Assembly: GCF_024722015.1 (NCBI RefSeq)
Contig: NZ_JANQBD010000022.1
Span: forward strand, 62,001 to 126,000
Direction of reading: 5' to 3'
Length of the DNA: 64,000 nucleotides
Source of the DNA: Paenibacillus radicis (ex Xue et al. 2023)
GTDB taxonomy: Bacteria; Bacillota; Bacilli; Paenibacillales; NBRC-103111
The first letter of the stretch is position 1, and every line of letters begins with the position of its first letter. Under the pieces are notes generated by a model. That model had not been told where the DNA came from. It was given only the letters and a program-made list of their open reading frames with translations, and ran no database searches. Both the position numbers and the translations under genes were made by a program. Positions 43,336-52,425 of this stretch are shown here, piece after piece.

Positions 43336-44067
43336 TTATCTGACGTTTAATGCTTCTCTATTAACAATAAGATGTCGAGTTTCATCAATTAAACTCTGAA
43401 TATCTGCGATATTTTTGTCGATGGCATTCGATCGAATATGTAATTGTATAAACTCCAAATTATCCCGTATAGTGTTTTCCAATTCATAGACTGCACTGTT
43501 GCCAGTAATTCTGCCAAAAGGTGTTGAAGCATTGATTCGCTCTTTTAGCACCTTGAAGGATTGGATGATGGGCAATATCCCCTCATTATTTTTCTTGGCA
43601 TTGAGCGAGGCTTCAATGATCATGAGCTGCATGTTGATGTTGGTCTTTTCGGATTTCTCCAACTCGGTGGAGTCCTCAGATTCACGATTGGAGAAATAAG
43701 TGATAGTTGACAATACGCCAATCAGGATCGCAAAGATAAACAGTTCCCAGCATATATACCAAACTATATTTCCCATAATAAAAGTAACCGAGATAAGATT
43801 AGATACAGCTAAATACAGGATGGATACAACCACAATCGATATGGGATAAGGGATACTGCCTCTTCCAAACAGGTTCGGAAATACAACAGCCCCGCTTAAA
43901 AACAATAGTCCTGCAAACAAAACCAGGGACATGATTACTAGCTTCATAGGCGCCAGAATAAACAAGACGGAAAAAATGGAATAGAAACCTAAAATAATCG
44001 CAATGTCAAAAACTAGAACTGCCAGCAGCCTATAAAGTCCGAAATTGGAAAAATTGAAGTATCTCAT
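43336..44067 (-). CDS. Four/five-helix membrane protein of SPFH module, unknown function
   Basis: A 243-residue protein. The N-terminal 130 residues hold four to five hydrophobic helices; the C-terminal 110 are soluble and helical. The ATG at 44067 has GGAGG seven bases upstream; a GTG two codons earlier sits too close. The stop of the SPFH gene overlaps this site, so the genes are coupled. I do not recognise a named family. Position between an SPFH protein and a TM2 protein suggests it anchors the complex in the membrane. Confidence 0.78.
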   Translation of the reverse strand: MRYFNFSNFGLYRLLAVLVFDIAIILGFYSIFSVLFILAPMKLVIMSLVLFAGLLFLSGAVVFPNLFGRGSIPYPISIVVVSILYLAVSNLISVTFIMGNIVWYICWELFIFAILIGVLSTITYFSNRESEDSTELEKSEKTNINMQLMIIEASLNAKKNNEGILPIIQSFKVLKERINASTPFGRITGNSAVYELENTIRDNLEFIQLHIRSNAIDKNIADIQSLIDETRHLIVNREALNVR

Positions 44068-44069
44068 AT

Positions 44070-45215
44070 TCACTCCTCCTGCTTAGTGCCGCAGTCCGCA
44101 CAGAACTTGGTTCCAGGTTTATTCTCTTTGTGACATCCGGGGCATATTTTTTTCATCATGGAGCTGCCGCAATTCGAACAAAACTTCACATTCTCATCTA
44201 CCATGGTTTTGCAAGAGTAGCATTCGATTTGGGCAATGATAAGTTTATCGCCGCAGTTACTACAGAACTTGGCCCCTGCCTCATTCATTTCCCCGCATTT
44301 TTTACAAGGCTGTCCTTTGGGATGTGCATGGACGTCATTGGCTGACATATTGCCAAATAGGTTTCCCATTGCTGTACCCGCTCCAGCACCAAACCCTAAG
44401 CCCATACCAGCCGCCGCTATACTTCCTGCACCCTCATTGCTGGCCGCCGTTTCCATAACATCAAATTTACGTTTAACGGTATAGCGATTATCCCCTATGA
44501 TATCGAAGGCTGCTTTTTCACCTAGTAATCTATTGATAGTTTCGAAATCTTCATCTGGAAAGTTAATGGAAGACAAATAAAAGTTAACAATTTCTATCCC
44601 GAACCGTTCAAATTCATCCGAAAGGCTTCTTTGGGAACTCTCTGATATTTCCTCCAGTTTAGGAGCTATTTCAAGCACAGAAATTTTTTGGTTAATAATG
44701 ATATTGGCGATAATGGTTTTAACCTTGGTAACCGTAACACCTTTGAAATAACTAATTACGGTATCATATTTAACAATCTGATCATCGCCCACAGCACCTA
44801 TGAGTTCTGTCAAAAATACACGGTAATCTGAAATCCTAATTCCAAATTGCCCGAATGCGCGTACTCTTAATCTGACTGCATATTTAGGGTCAATTAAACT
44901 GATCGGATCGCTGGTTCCCCATAAAATATCCAGCTTTACTGTTTTGTTTATAAAAAATACTTCTGCGGTAAAAGGCGTCCTTCCACCAAAAGGAATATTG
45001 ATTAACCCTTGCAAAATAGGAATGTTCTTAGCATTGAGGGTATGGGTTCCTGCGGAGAAATAGTCGAGAGCCTTGCCTCCTTTAACAAAAACAGCTATCT
45101 GACCCTCGCCAACGATAAGTTGTGTACCAAAGACAAAGCTTTCTCCCGGATACCGATAAACCAACCAATTGCGATTGGCTATCCCATTAAACTTTATAAC
45201 ATCAATAATAGCCAA
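44070..45215 (-). CDS. SPFH-domain protein with three C-terminal zinc ribbons (YdjI-like)
   Basis: A 381-residue protein. TTG start with GAGGG six bases upstream. Residues 20-235 are an SPFH/virion-core-like domain (NWLVYRYPGESFVFGTQLIV; FGIEIVNFYLSSINFP), followed by a Gly/Ala-rich hinge (GAGSIAAAGMGLGFGAGAG). Three zinc ribbons end the chain: CKKCG...CSNCG, CYSCK...CSNCG and CPGCH...CADCG. B. subtilis YdjI has the same layout and recruits the PspA-like YdjF to membranes. No PspA homologue is encoded here. A membrane-surface scaffold is the likely role. Confidence 0.88.
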   Translation of the reverse strand: MAIIDVIKFNGIANRNWLVYRYPGESFVFGTQLIVGEGQIAVFVKGGKALDYFSAGTHTLNAKNIPILQGLINIPFGGRTPFTAEVFFINKTVKLDILWGTSDPISLIDPKYAVRLRVRAFGQFGIRISDYRVFLTELIGAVGDDQIVKYDTVISYFKGVTVTKVKTIIANIIINQKISVLEIAPKLEEISESSQRSLSDEFERFGIEIVNFYLSSINFPDEDFETINRLLGEKAAFDIIGDNRYTVKRKFDVMETAASNEGAGSIAAAGMGLGFGAGAGTAMGNLFGNMSANDVHAHPKGQPCKKCGEMNEAGAKFCSNCGDKLIIAQIECYSCKTMVDENVKFCSNCGSSMMKKICPGCHKENKPGTKFCADCGTKQEE

Positions 45216-45338
45216 GACTATCCCTCTCTCATTTTACCATTTCCAAACATTGTCTCTTAATTGTATTACACCTTCTCTCTTTTAATCAATTATTATTTCA
45301 AGTTTTGGCAAATTCTGCGAGATTGAATGCGGTTGTAA

Positions 45339-48014
45339 TCATGCAATAATCTTCGTTTTCTTGGCATTTTCTGTCGATTTTTTAATAATACCGCTAAGCG
45401 GACGTTTTAGAGCAAGCGAGATGAACAAGCTAAGGCCGATAAATCCGAACAGGTATAAAATATCTCTAATCGCCGTTTCCCATAGAATACCCCCGACCCC
45501 TTCTCTCAGCAGGCTGATCGCATAGGTGAAGGGCATAAACGGATTCAAGGCCTGGAAAAATGGTGAAGTCATGCTAATCGGGAACGTACCGCCCGAGCTG
45601 GAAAATTGGAACACCATGAAGATAATCGCGATTCCTTTGCCCACATTGCCGAAAACAGACAGAAGCGTATAGGTAATCGTAACGAACACCGCGCTGACCA
45701 GCATGGCGAATAAAACAAATGCTATTTTGTCCGCCACAAAGGCGTTCAGAATAAAGAAGTCTCCCAGCGTGATACATAGAGCCTGAAGCAGCCCAATGGT
45801 CATGAACGTGCCCAGGCGGCCCAAGTAAAGCTGATAGGGCTTGAAGCGCCCTTCCGGATTGCCGGCTTCCGCCTTCAATAAGGAAATCAACAGAGTAGCG
45901 CCTACCCATAGGGATAGTACACAATAAAACGGAGACATCGCCGAGCCGTAATTCGGAATCGGGTATTTCCGGTTCTCTATGATCTGCACAGGACTGGCCA
46001 GAAACTCGCTCTCCTTCTGAATGTCACCGCGCAAAAGCTTGGCAAGATCAGCGAAGTGGTTGTTCTCTTCAATTTTTCTGAGCTTATCCGCTGTTTGGCG
46101 AACGGCATGCTCAAGCTGAGGCAGGTCATCGCGAACAAGCCCAGCGATTTTGTGGACGCCGGACTCCACTTCCGGAAGCTTCTCGCGTACGAAATCGGCT
46201 AGCTTGGAGAGCTCCTTCTCCGCCTGAGGCAAGTCGTTCTCAACGAATGAGGCCGCCTCGTCCAGTTTCTTACCGATTGACGAGAGATTGTCCTGAACGA
46301 AAGGCGCCGCGATATCAATCGCTTTGGTGAAAGCATCCGCTTTGCTCTGCAGCGTTTGCGCCAGCTCATGAATTTTCGCACGAATCTGCGGCATCTGTTC
46401 TTGAATCTGAGTCAGCTCGGCTTGCCCGAATTCCAGCCCTGCCTTCGCATCCTTAAGGATCGCTTCAATATCCGGAAGCTTGTTTTTAGCGATCTGCAGC
46501 TTGTCGGAAGATGCACTAGCGATCGTCTGCAGCTTCTCGATACCTTGGGAAATTAAAGGGACAATTTCGCTATCATATTTGGAGAGAATACTTCCTAATC
46601 CGGCACTCGTATTTTTGGACAGCTCATTTAAGCGTTCAACCAAATCCTTGGCAGGGGTATTTCCGTTGGCCAGAGAGGTCGCAATCATGCCCAAAATGGA
46701 GATTTGCCGATTCAAGTTATTCTCTATAGTCTGCAGCCGTGCTATATTATCGTTCAATGGTTGACCTGGAATATAGCTATTAATCCTCCCAAGCAATGAA
46801 GTGGTATGTTCCAGTACTCTCAGAACCGTGGTGATTTTGTCTTTAACGGCCGTTACCTCTTCTGCAGTAGGCAGAACCTTAGGGTCTATGCTAAGTAATC
46901 TATCTGTGAGCAATGAGGCTGAATCGAGCGCTTGCTGCACTAATATCAAGTTTTGCTTCACCAGCGGAGCTACCATCTCGAAGGCATCCTTGTTAGCAAC
47001 CAGAAACTCATTAAGTTGATTAGCGAATGCAGAGCCCTTATCAGCAAGTTCAGCAATATGAGGCAAAGCATTTTGTGCAGCCGTAACGATTTCGATCGCC
47101 TTACTTGCCTTGTTGGACGCGAGAGTTATTGCATCAGCTACTTTATCGAAATTTTGATCCAGCTCCTGAATTCGATCCGCCGCTTGCTGAATTTGTGGCA
47201 GCTTCTTCTGAATTTCAACAATCTCCAATAAAGCTTCACTGATTTTGGACCAATTGTTTTGGATTTTCAGTACATATTGAGCAGCTTGATTAATCTCGGG
47301 AATTCTCTTCTCCACTTCCGGTATAATTTGAGCTTTCTCATGGATTTCCGGCAGCTTCTCCTCCAGCTCTATCACCTTCTGTGCTGCGGCTTGAATCTCT
47401 GGAAGCTTGCTTTCGAGTTCGAAGATACCGCTCTCGACTTTACGTATGGTAGGCAATTGCTCCTCAATTTGAATGCCAACCTCTTTAAGCTTCGTAAGCA
47501 AGGCTTCGCTGACCGCTTCCGTAAAGCTCTCATTGATCTGCTTGGTAATCGCAGAGACACCGGATGAGGTTACTTTAGGCGCAACTGCATTGACTTTTTC
47601 ATTCACGCTATAGATCACCTGCGGCTTGTCCAGATTCCCGGTGATAATTCCGGTAATTTTCGAGGAGAAGTCGGCCGGAATCAAGATGCTGGCATAGTAG
47701 GCTCCCTTGTCCAGGCCCCTCTCTGCCTGTTCCTTGTTGACGAAAGTCCATCCAAGCTTCTTGTTGCTCTCCAGGCTCTTAAGCAGCTCACTCCCGATAT
47801 TGATGCTTTTGCCCTCAACGTTAGCTCCCTGATCCTCGCTTGTGACCGCAACTTTAACTCCGGATGTATTGGCATATGGATCCCATACGGATTTGATATT
47901 GACCCAATCGTACAAACATGGCAGTAAAATAATCGCCACAATCAGAAAAATTCCGGTAGGCACCTTGAAAATATTTAACCAATCTGTTTTATAGATTTGC
48001 CATATTGAACGCAT
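45339..48014 (-). CDS. YhgE/Pip family large membrane protein with 17-residue tandem repeats
   Basis: An 891-residue protein beginning at ATG 48014 (AGGTGG seven bases upstream; a 33-codon extension has no site). The first helix is near residues 19-37 (PTGIFLIVAIILLPCLYDWV), followed by an extracellular region of nearly 650 residues and five C-terminal helices of ABC-2/YhgE type (FQFSSSGGTFPI is a landmark). Within the extracellular part, residues 187-305 repeat every 17 (LPEIxxxAxxVxELEEK), and residues near 628-681 repeat every 18. The long helical stalk resembles YueB and Pip phage-receptor proteins. A role in type VII-like secretion or phage binding is possible, not shown. Confidence 0.85.
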   Translation of the reverse strand: MRSIWQIYKTDWLNIFKVPTGIFLIVAIILLPCLYDWVNIKSVWDPYANTSGVKVAVTSEDQGANVEGKSINIGSELLKSLESNKKLGWTFVNKEQAERGLDKGAYYASILIPADFSSKITGIITGNLDKPQVIYSVNEKVNAVAPKVTSSGVSAITKQINESFTEAVSEALLTKLKEVGIQIEEQLPTIRKVESGIFELESKLPEIQAAAQKVIELEEKLPEIHEKAQIIPEVEKRIPEINQAAQYVLKIQNNWSKISEALLEIVEIQKKLPQIQQAADRIQELDQNFDKVADAITLASNKASKAIEIVTAAQNALPHIAELADKGSAFANQLNEFLVANKDAFEMVAPLVKQNLILVQQALDSASLLTDRLLSIDPKVLPTAEEVTAVKDKITTVLRVLEHTTSLLGRINSYIPGQPLNDNIARLQTIENNLNRQISILGMIATSLANGNTPAKDLVERLNELSKNTSAGLGSILSKYDSEIVPLISQGIEKLQTIASASSDKLQIAKNKLPDIEAILKDAKAGLEFGQAELTQIQEQMPQIRAKIHELAQTLQSKADAFTKAIDIAAPFVQDNLSSIGKKLDEAASFVENDLPQAEKELSKLADFVREKLPEVESGVHKIAGLVRDDLPQLEHAVRQTADKLRKIEENNHFADLAKLLRGDIQKESEFLASPVQIIENRKYPIPNYGSAMSPFYCVLSLWVGATLLISLLKAEAGNPEGRFKPYQLYLGRLGTFMTIGLLQALCITLGDFFILNAFVADKIAFVLFAMLVSAVFVTITYTLLSVFGNVGKGIAIIFMVFQFSSSGGTFPISMTSPFFQALNPFMPFTYAISLLREGVGGILWETAIRDILYLFGFIGLSLFISLALKRPLSGIIKKSTENAKKTKIIA
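46071..46232 (-). repeat. Three 18-residue repeats encoded in YhgE-like gene (C-terminal stalk)
   Basis: The units begin LPQAEKELSKLADFVREK, LPEVESGVHKIAGLVRDD and LPQLEHAVRQTADKLRKI, each 18 residues (54 bp). They mirror the LP-start of the 17-residue units further up the protein. Confidence 0.75.
47100..47456 (-). repeat. Seven 17-residue repeats encoded in YhgE-like gene
   Basis: Consecutive 51-bp units encode LPTIRKVESGIFELESK, LPEIQAAAQKVIELEEK, LPEIHEKAQIIPEVEKR, IPEINQAAQYVLKIQNN, WSKISEALLEIVEIQKK, LPQIQQAADRIQELDQN and FDKVADAITLASNKASK. The Pro starts each helix turn. DNA-level identity is low, so the repeats are old. Confidence 0.8.
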
Positions 48015-48254
48015 GTATATCCCACCTACACTGTAAGAATGAAATGAATAGAAAACCTGTTTTCCCTGACAGCTTGCCAGGGAAGGAGCACGAGGGAGAT
48101 CGACCGCGCCCATTGCCTTATCGTTCCTTAATTAGGAAATTTTTATTACAGAACATTTTAATAGTAAACTCATTTTCCATAAACAGAATGATTCTATTAT
48201 AGCTCAGCTTCAAAATCAGTACTTGACCCTCCTCCGACCACCAGTTCTCACAAA

Positions 48255-48437
48255 TCCTGCAAACATGCAGTTATTTTCCTACCGAAATTGCTCTAGTGGG
48301 AACAAACCTGCAAAAGTACATCCATTTTCATGGAAAACGCCGCGGATTAGCTAAGAATGAAAAAATAACTGCACATTTGCATGAATTCAATAAGACTTCG
48401 GATATACCGGGCCAAAAACTGTATAGATGCAGGTTTT
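48255..48437. repeat. Four-copy 24-base repeat, two units in each orientation
   Basis: Plus-strand units: TCCTGCAAACATGCAGTTAT at 48255 and ACCTGCAAAAGTACATCC at 48306. Minus-strand units: CATGCAAATGTGCAGTTAT ending near 48357 and ACCTGCATCTATACAGTTTT ending near 48411. Consensus is roughly CCTGCA-N4-TGCAGTTATTTTC, itself partly palindromic. The whole could fold into a long cruciform or MITE-like structure. Confidence 0.65.
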
Positions 48438-48661
48438 TGGGAGAAGGCACGGGCTTCGATCGAATTAATTTTAATAACGCCGTGTGCCCTGTCATTACCG
48501 TTATTAAGTTTTTGTCTAGGGCTAGGCTGGACACGAAGACAAAATCGGATGACTTCGTCAAGCGCTGATTTCGGTTTTGAGTCTCTATTATAGCAACAAT
48601 TCATCGGTGGAGTAGTGCTTAGGCTTAGATGGGTGATATCGTGAAGAGTATATAAGTAGAA

Positions 48662-48733
48662 AAAATGCACCCCGCATCAGGATACAAAGTGCTGAAGGCT
48701 CACCTGTTACCTTGTTTTGCAGAGGTGCATTTT
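48662..48733. terminator. Large-loop terminator-like hairpin downstream of SDR gene
   Basis: AAAATGCACC (48662-48671) pairs with GGTGCATTTT (48724-48733), a 10-bp stem with a 52-base loop and A/T runs on both sides. It ends 75 bp after the SDR stop (minus strand). Confidence 0.5.
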
Positions 48734-48807
48734 GTTTTCTATTAATCGGTTAATCCGTTACTAATTGTTCCACGAAGAACAATGGAATTTTATTCTGCAA
48801 TAAAGTT

Positions 48808-49560
48808 TTATTTAGCGGTGACGCCTCCATCGACTGGCAATTCAATACCTGTAATATAAGCAGATTCGTCAGAAGCGAGGAACAAAACGGCTTCAGCCAC
48901 TTCGGATGCACGTCCGACTCTTGGCAATGCCGTCTGAGATAAGAACCATTGCAGCATCTGATCGTTATTAACAAATTCGGCACTCATGGGCGTTTCTATA
49001 AAGCCCGGGTGAACCGAATTGACACGGATATGATCCTTGCCGTAATCGACAGCCGCCGCTTTGCTAAGCATGCGGACCCCTCCTTTGGAAGCCGTATAAG
49101 CACCCGCTCCACTGCTGCCCGTCAGACCCGCGATAGATGAGATATTAACGATTGAGCCCCCATTATTGGCTTGCATGTGCGGGATGATATGCTTCATTCC
49201 GAGGAAAGTGCTGGTCAAGTTAATGTTTATTACTTTATTCCATTGATCCATCGTCGTTTCAAGCAATCCGACAGCTAGAGAAATGCCTGCGTTGTTGACC
49301 AAGACGTCCACTTTGCCGTAAGCTTTAACCGTATCTGCCGCAACCTTGATCCAGTCTTCCTCTGAAACAACATTATGCGCATAGGCTGACGCTTGCCCAC
49401 CCATAGCTTCAATTTCCTTAACAACGGCTTGTACCGCTGCTTCATTAATATCCGTTGCCACTACCTTGGCTCCTTCTCTCGCGAATAAAAGCGCTTCTTC
49501 ACGCCCCATACCGCTCCCTGCTCCAGTAATGATTGCCACCTTATTTGTAAGACGAGCCAT
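48808..49560 (-). CDS. SDR-family NAD(P)-dependent oxidoreductase
   Basis: A 250-residue classical SDR. ATG 49560 has AAAGGAG eight bases upstream; a 13-codon extension has none. Motifs: TGAGSGMG (cofactor), NNAG, NISSIAG (Ser), YTASKGG (Tyr/Lys) and PGFIETPM. C-terminal FLASDESAYITGIELPVDGG is typical of glucose-dehydrogenase or cyclopentanol-dehydrogenase-like SDRs. An Asp in VVATDI after the second strand favours NAD over NADP. Substrate unknown. It is monocistronic. Confidence 0.9.
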   Translation of the reverse strand: MARLTNKVAIITGAGSGMGREEALLFAREGAKVVATDINEAAVQAVVKEIEAMGGQASAYAHNVVSEEDWIKVAADTVKAYGKVDVLVNNAGISLAVGLLETTMDQWNKVININLTSTFLGMKHIIPHMQANNGGSIVNISSIAGLTGSSGAGAYTASKGGVRMLSKAAAVDYGKDHIRVNSVHPGFIETPMSAEFVNNDQMLQWFLSQTALPRVGRASEVAEAVLFLASDESAYITGIELPVDGGVTAK

Positions 49561-49673
49561 TTCTATATCTCCTTTGCTTTCCAAATATAGTTCTGCCATA
49601 ATTCGGATTTAACCCCATGAAGGTTAACCAAGTTCATTCCAAATTATTCGTGCCCTACTTACTATTCGCAAAC

Positions 49674-49701
49674 AAAAAAACCACTCCAACAATTGAAGTG
49701 G
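49674..49701 (-). terminator. Terminator of peptide ABC operon
   Basis: CCACT (49681-49685) pairs with AGTGG (49697-49701), with inner CAA/TTG pairing, and in minus-strand RNA seven U follow. It lies 78 bp past the binding-protein stop. Confidence 0.75.
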
Positions 49702-49778
49702 CTTTGGGCACATTGAATATGATGTCCTTCTGAATCTTCCCCGAATGAATGGATCGTGGGCCTGTAGGGATTTTACTT

Positions 49779-51548
49779 TTATTCCATAGCCGGCTTCTCC
49801 GATGTAACGCTGACATCCTTCCAGGTCAAATTCGAGCTTGGGTCAACCGTTAAGTTCTTCACACGATTGTTCACTGCATAGATCTCCGACCGATATAAGG
49901 TCGGCATCACTGGCACCTCTTCATTCATCAATGCTTGCCATTGATTATAAATATCTTTGCGGTATTCCTTATTAAAGGCTTGCTCGGAATGGCCCTTTTC
50001 CAATAGCTCATCATTTTTGGCATTAACCCAATGCGTATAGTTGAACATAACGTTACGTCCGTATAGTCCATACGGATCGACATCTGACCCCGTTGCCCAC
50101 GCCGCAGCAAATATGTCCACTTTCGGATCATCCTTTTGCACCCTATCATAAAACGAGTTGAACTCGGCTAACCGGCCATCCACAAGCTGTACATCCAAGC
50201 CAACCTCTTTCCAGCTCTGCATATAAAACTTCGCCAGCGGTTCGGAAAGCTCACTTCCACTCATCATAAGGAAGCTGATTGTAAATTTCTTGCCATCCGG
50301 ATCTTCACGAAGTCCGTCCCCGTCTTTGTCTTTGTACCCTGCTTCATCCAGCAGCTTTTTTGCTTTTTCAGGATCATACATATTCCCTTTCGCGCCCTTG
50401 TCGTGATATCCCATGAAGGATGGCGGAATTAAGGTTGTGGCTGGAAATCGCAGCCCATGATAGAGCTTATCCCCCACTGACTGGTTATCCATCGCATAAG
50501 CCATAGCTTGTCGAAGCTTTTTATTTTGGAATTTAGGATTATCCATCACACTTTCTTCTTTTTGAGCGTCCCAATGTCCGAGCTTGAAACCGATATACGT
50601 GTAAGCTGAATCAATTTTGCCGATAAATTGAAGATTCTTCGTGCCTTTTGCCGTTAAATATTGATCAGTTGGAAACTCAGCCATATCAATCTCGCCTTTT
50701 TTCAATGATTGCAGCACAACCTGCGGACTGACCACTTTCACAATAACACCCTTTAAGTTCGCCTTACCTGCCCAATAATCTTCGTTTCGCACGAACTCGA
50801 CAGACTCACCGGGAACGATCTTACTCAGTTTAAAAGGTCCAAAGCCAATCGGGTTTTTACGAATTTTATTGGACTGCGCTAATTGATTGATCGGAATATC
50901 TTTCAAATAATGCTTGGGAAACGGGGTTGCCCATACTCCTGTTAATAACGATGGGTTGGCATCCTTCCATGTAATGGTCAACGTTTTGGCATCCATGACT
51001 TTAATTCCGGCAATGCTCTGCACCTTCCCGCTGTGGTAAGCCTCCATCCCGACTATATCTTGAATGAGTGTACTCCCGTATCGAACACCTGTGTAGTCCT
51101 TGCTGCCAATTACCAGATAGGCGTATTCCAAATCCTCCGCTTTGACGGGCTCGCCGTCATGCCATTTAATATTGTCTTTAATTTTGATCGTCATCGTTTT
51201 TTTATCACTGGAAAGCTCAAACGTCGCGGCTCCATCATTCGTAATTTCATAATCCCCATTCGTACGGAATAGAGATTCATCAAAAAATTGCAATATCTCC
51301 GCATCCGGTGTCCCTGTGTAGAAAGCCGTATTGAGTGTCCCTTCGAACGGAGTAGCTGATACCAAGCCGTAATTCAGCACTCCATCGACAGGCTTGCCAT
51401 CGTTTTTGACAGCCATCGGAAAGCTTTCGATGCTTTCTTTTTGGGCTTCTGATTTCTTAGCAGAACTGCTTGTCGAGCTTCCTTCACATGCCGATAGTAC
51501 AAGCAAAAGACCGGCCAGCACACTGAAAACCTTCCAATACTTGCCCAT
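49779..51548 (-). CDS. Oligopeptide/dipeptide ABC transporter substrate-binding lipoprotein (OppA-like)
   Basis: A 589-residue lipoprotein with lipobox LSAC-E near residue 21. DNIKWHDGEPVKAEDLEYAY is the family signature, and the length fits SBP_bac_5 proteins. It is last in an operon with two ATPases and two permeases. It starts 16 bp after the OppC-like stop and is followed by a strong terminator. It binds peptides, or possibly nickel or another ligand of this family; a peptide is the default reading. Confidence 0.93.
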   Translation of the reverse strand: MGKYWKVFSVLAGLLLVLSACEGSSTSSSAKKSEAQKESIESFPMAVKNDGKPVDGVLNYGLVSATPFEGTLNTAFYTGTPDAEILQFFDESLFRTNGDYEITNDGAATFELSSDKKTMTIKIKDNIKWHDGEPVKAEDLEYAYLVIGSKDYTGVRYGSTLIQDIVGMEAYHSGKVQSIAGIKVMDAKTLTITWKDANPSLLTGVWATPFPKHYLKDIPINQLAQSNKIRKNPIGFGPFKLSKIVPGESVEFVRNEDYWAGKANLKGVIVKVVSPQVVLQSLKKGEIDMAEFPTDQYLTAKGTKNLQFIGKIDSAYTYIGFKLGHWDAQKEESVMDNPKFQNKKLRQAMAYAMDNQSVGDKLYHGLRFPATTLIPPSFMGYHDKGAKGNMYDPEKAKKLLDEAGYKDKDGDGLREDPDGKKFTISFLMMSGSELSEPLAKFYMQSWKEVGLDVQLVDGRLAEFNSFYDRVQKDDPKVDIFAAAWATGSDVDPYGLYGRNVMFNYTHWVNAKNDELLEKGHSEQAFNKEYRKDIYNQWQALMNEEVPVMPTLYRSEIYAVNNRVKNLTVDPSSNLTWKDVSVTSEKPAME

Positions 51549-51564
51549 TCGTGCTTCCCCCTCA

Positions 51565-52410
51565 TCATCCTAATCGTTGTCTTGCATCAGCCGCACGCTT
51601 CAAGGCTTGACCGATAAAATTAATACACAGCATCATCACAAAGATAAGTAAGGATGCAGGCAGCCATATCCACCATTTATTTTGCAAAACCTCCGGATTC
51701 ATGGCATAGCTTACTAATGTACCAAGACTTGGCGTGCTTCCTGGCAAACCAAAGCCCAAGTAGCTTAACCCGGACTCAATCCCGATATTTCCTGCCAAAT
51801 TCAAGGTTAAGCTCACAATAATGATAGAGCTTAAATTAGGGAGAATCTCCCTGATGATAATCTTCCAGTCTGGAGTCCCCAGCGTCTTTGACGCACTGAC
51901 ATAATCCATTCCCCTTTCCGCCAGCATCTTGGCCCGGATTAGACGTGCTTTTCCCGTCCATAAAAAAGCGCTCATAATCAGAATAAACATCGCTGCATCA
52001 TTTTTCGGAACGAGGGTGATAAAAACAATGACCAACATCAAGAAAGGCAAAATTAGAATAAAATCAATCACCCGCATAATGAGATTATCGATAATTCCGC
52101 CAAAATACCCGGCGATCGAACCAACCGCCAAACCTACGATTCCGGTTAGGAGGGTAACTGCCAGAGCTATACTAAATGAGTTCCTTGCGCCAATCATCAG
52201 CTGACCAAAAATATCTCTACCCCCGTAATCGGTGCCTAACCAATACTCCGCAGATGGAGGCTTATAAATCGAAAACAAATCGACCTTGAGTATTTTCTCC
52301 TGATTCAATAAAAGAGACGAAGCATAGACCGAAATAAGAATGAGTCCAAGAAGAAGCAGAGAGCTGAATGCCAATTTATCTTTCACAACTTCCCGCCAAA
52401 GGATATTCAC
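51565..52410 (-). CDS. Peptide ABC transporter permease (OppC/DppC-like)
   Basis: A 281-residue permease. N-terminal KLAFSSLLLLGLILISVYAS is the first helix; WLGTDYGGRDIFGQLMIGAR is the DppC-family signature. The EAA loop is YVSASKTLGTPDWKIIIREI. It starts 15 bp after the OppB-like stop. It forms the membrane channel with that subunit. Confidence 0.93.
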   Translation of the reverse strand: MNILWREVVKDKLAFSSLLLLGLILISVYASSLLLNQEKILKVDLFSIYKPPSAEYWLGTDYGGRDIFGQLMIGARNSFSIALAVTLLTGIVGLAVGSIAGYFGGIIDNLIMRVIDFILILPFLMLVIVFITLVPKNDAAMFILIMSAFLWTGKARLIRAKMLAERGMDYVSASKTLGTPDWKIIIREILPNLSSIIIVSLTLNLAGNIGIESGLSYLGFGLPGSTPSLGTLVSYAMNPEVLQNKWWIWLPASLLIFVMMLCINFIGQALKRAADARQRLG

Positions 52411-52425
52411 GTTTTATGCCCCCTA

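Larger units (their letters stand above)
48015..48807. other. Gene-free region with inverted repeat family
   Basis: About 790 bases. It holds four related 24-base units (48255-48437) and a terminator hairpin (48662-48733). Short frames on both strands in 48296-48670 overlap each other and the repeats, and have neither binding sites nor motifs. I see no supported gene. Confidence 0.6.

Noticed and set aside
48296..48670. Overlapping frames on both strands in the repeat region
   Set aside because: They follow the inverted repeats rather than codon structure, so they are by-products of the element.
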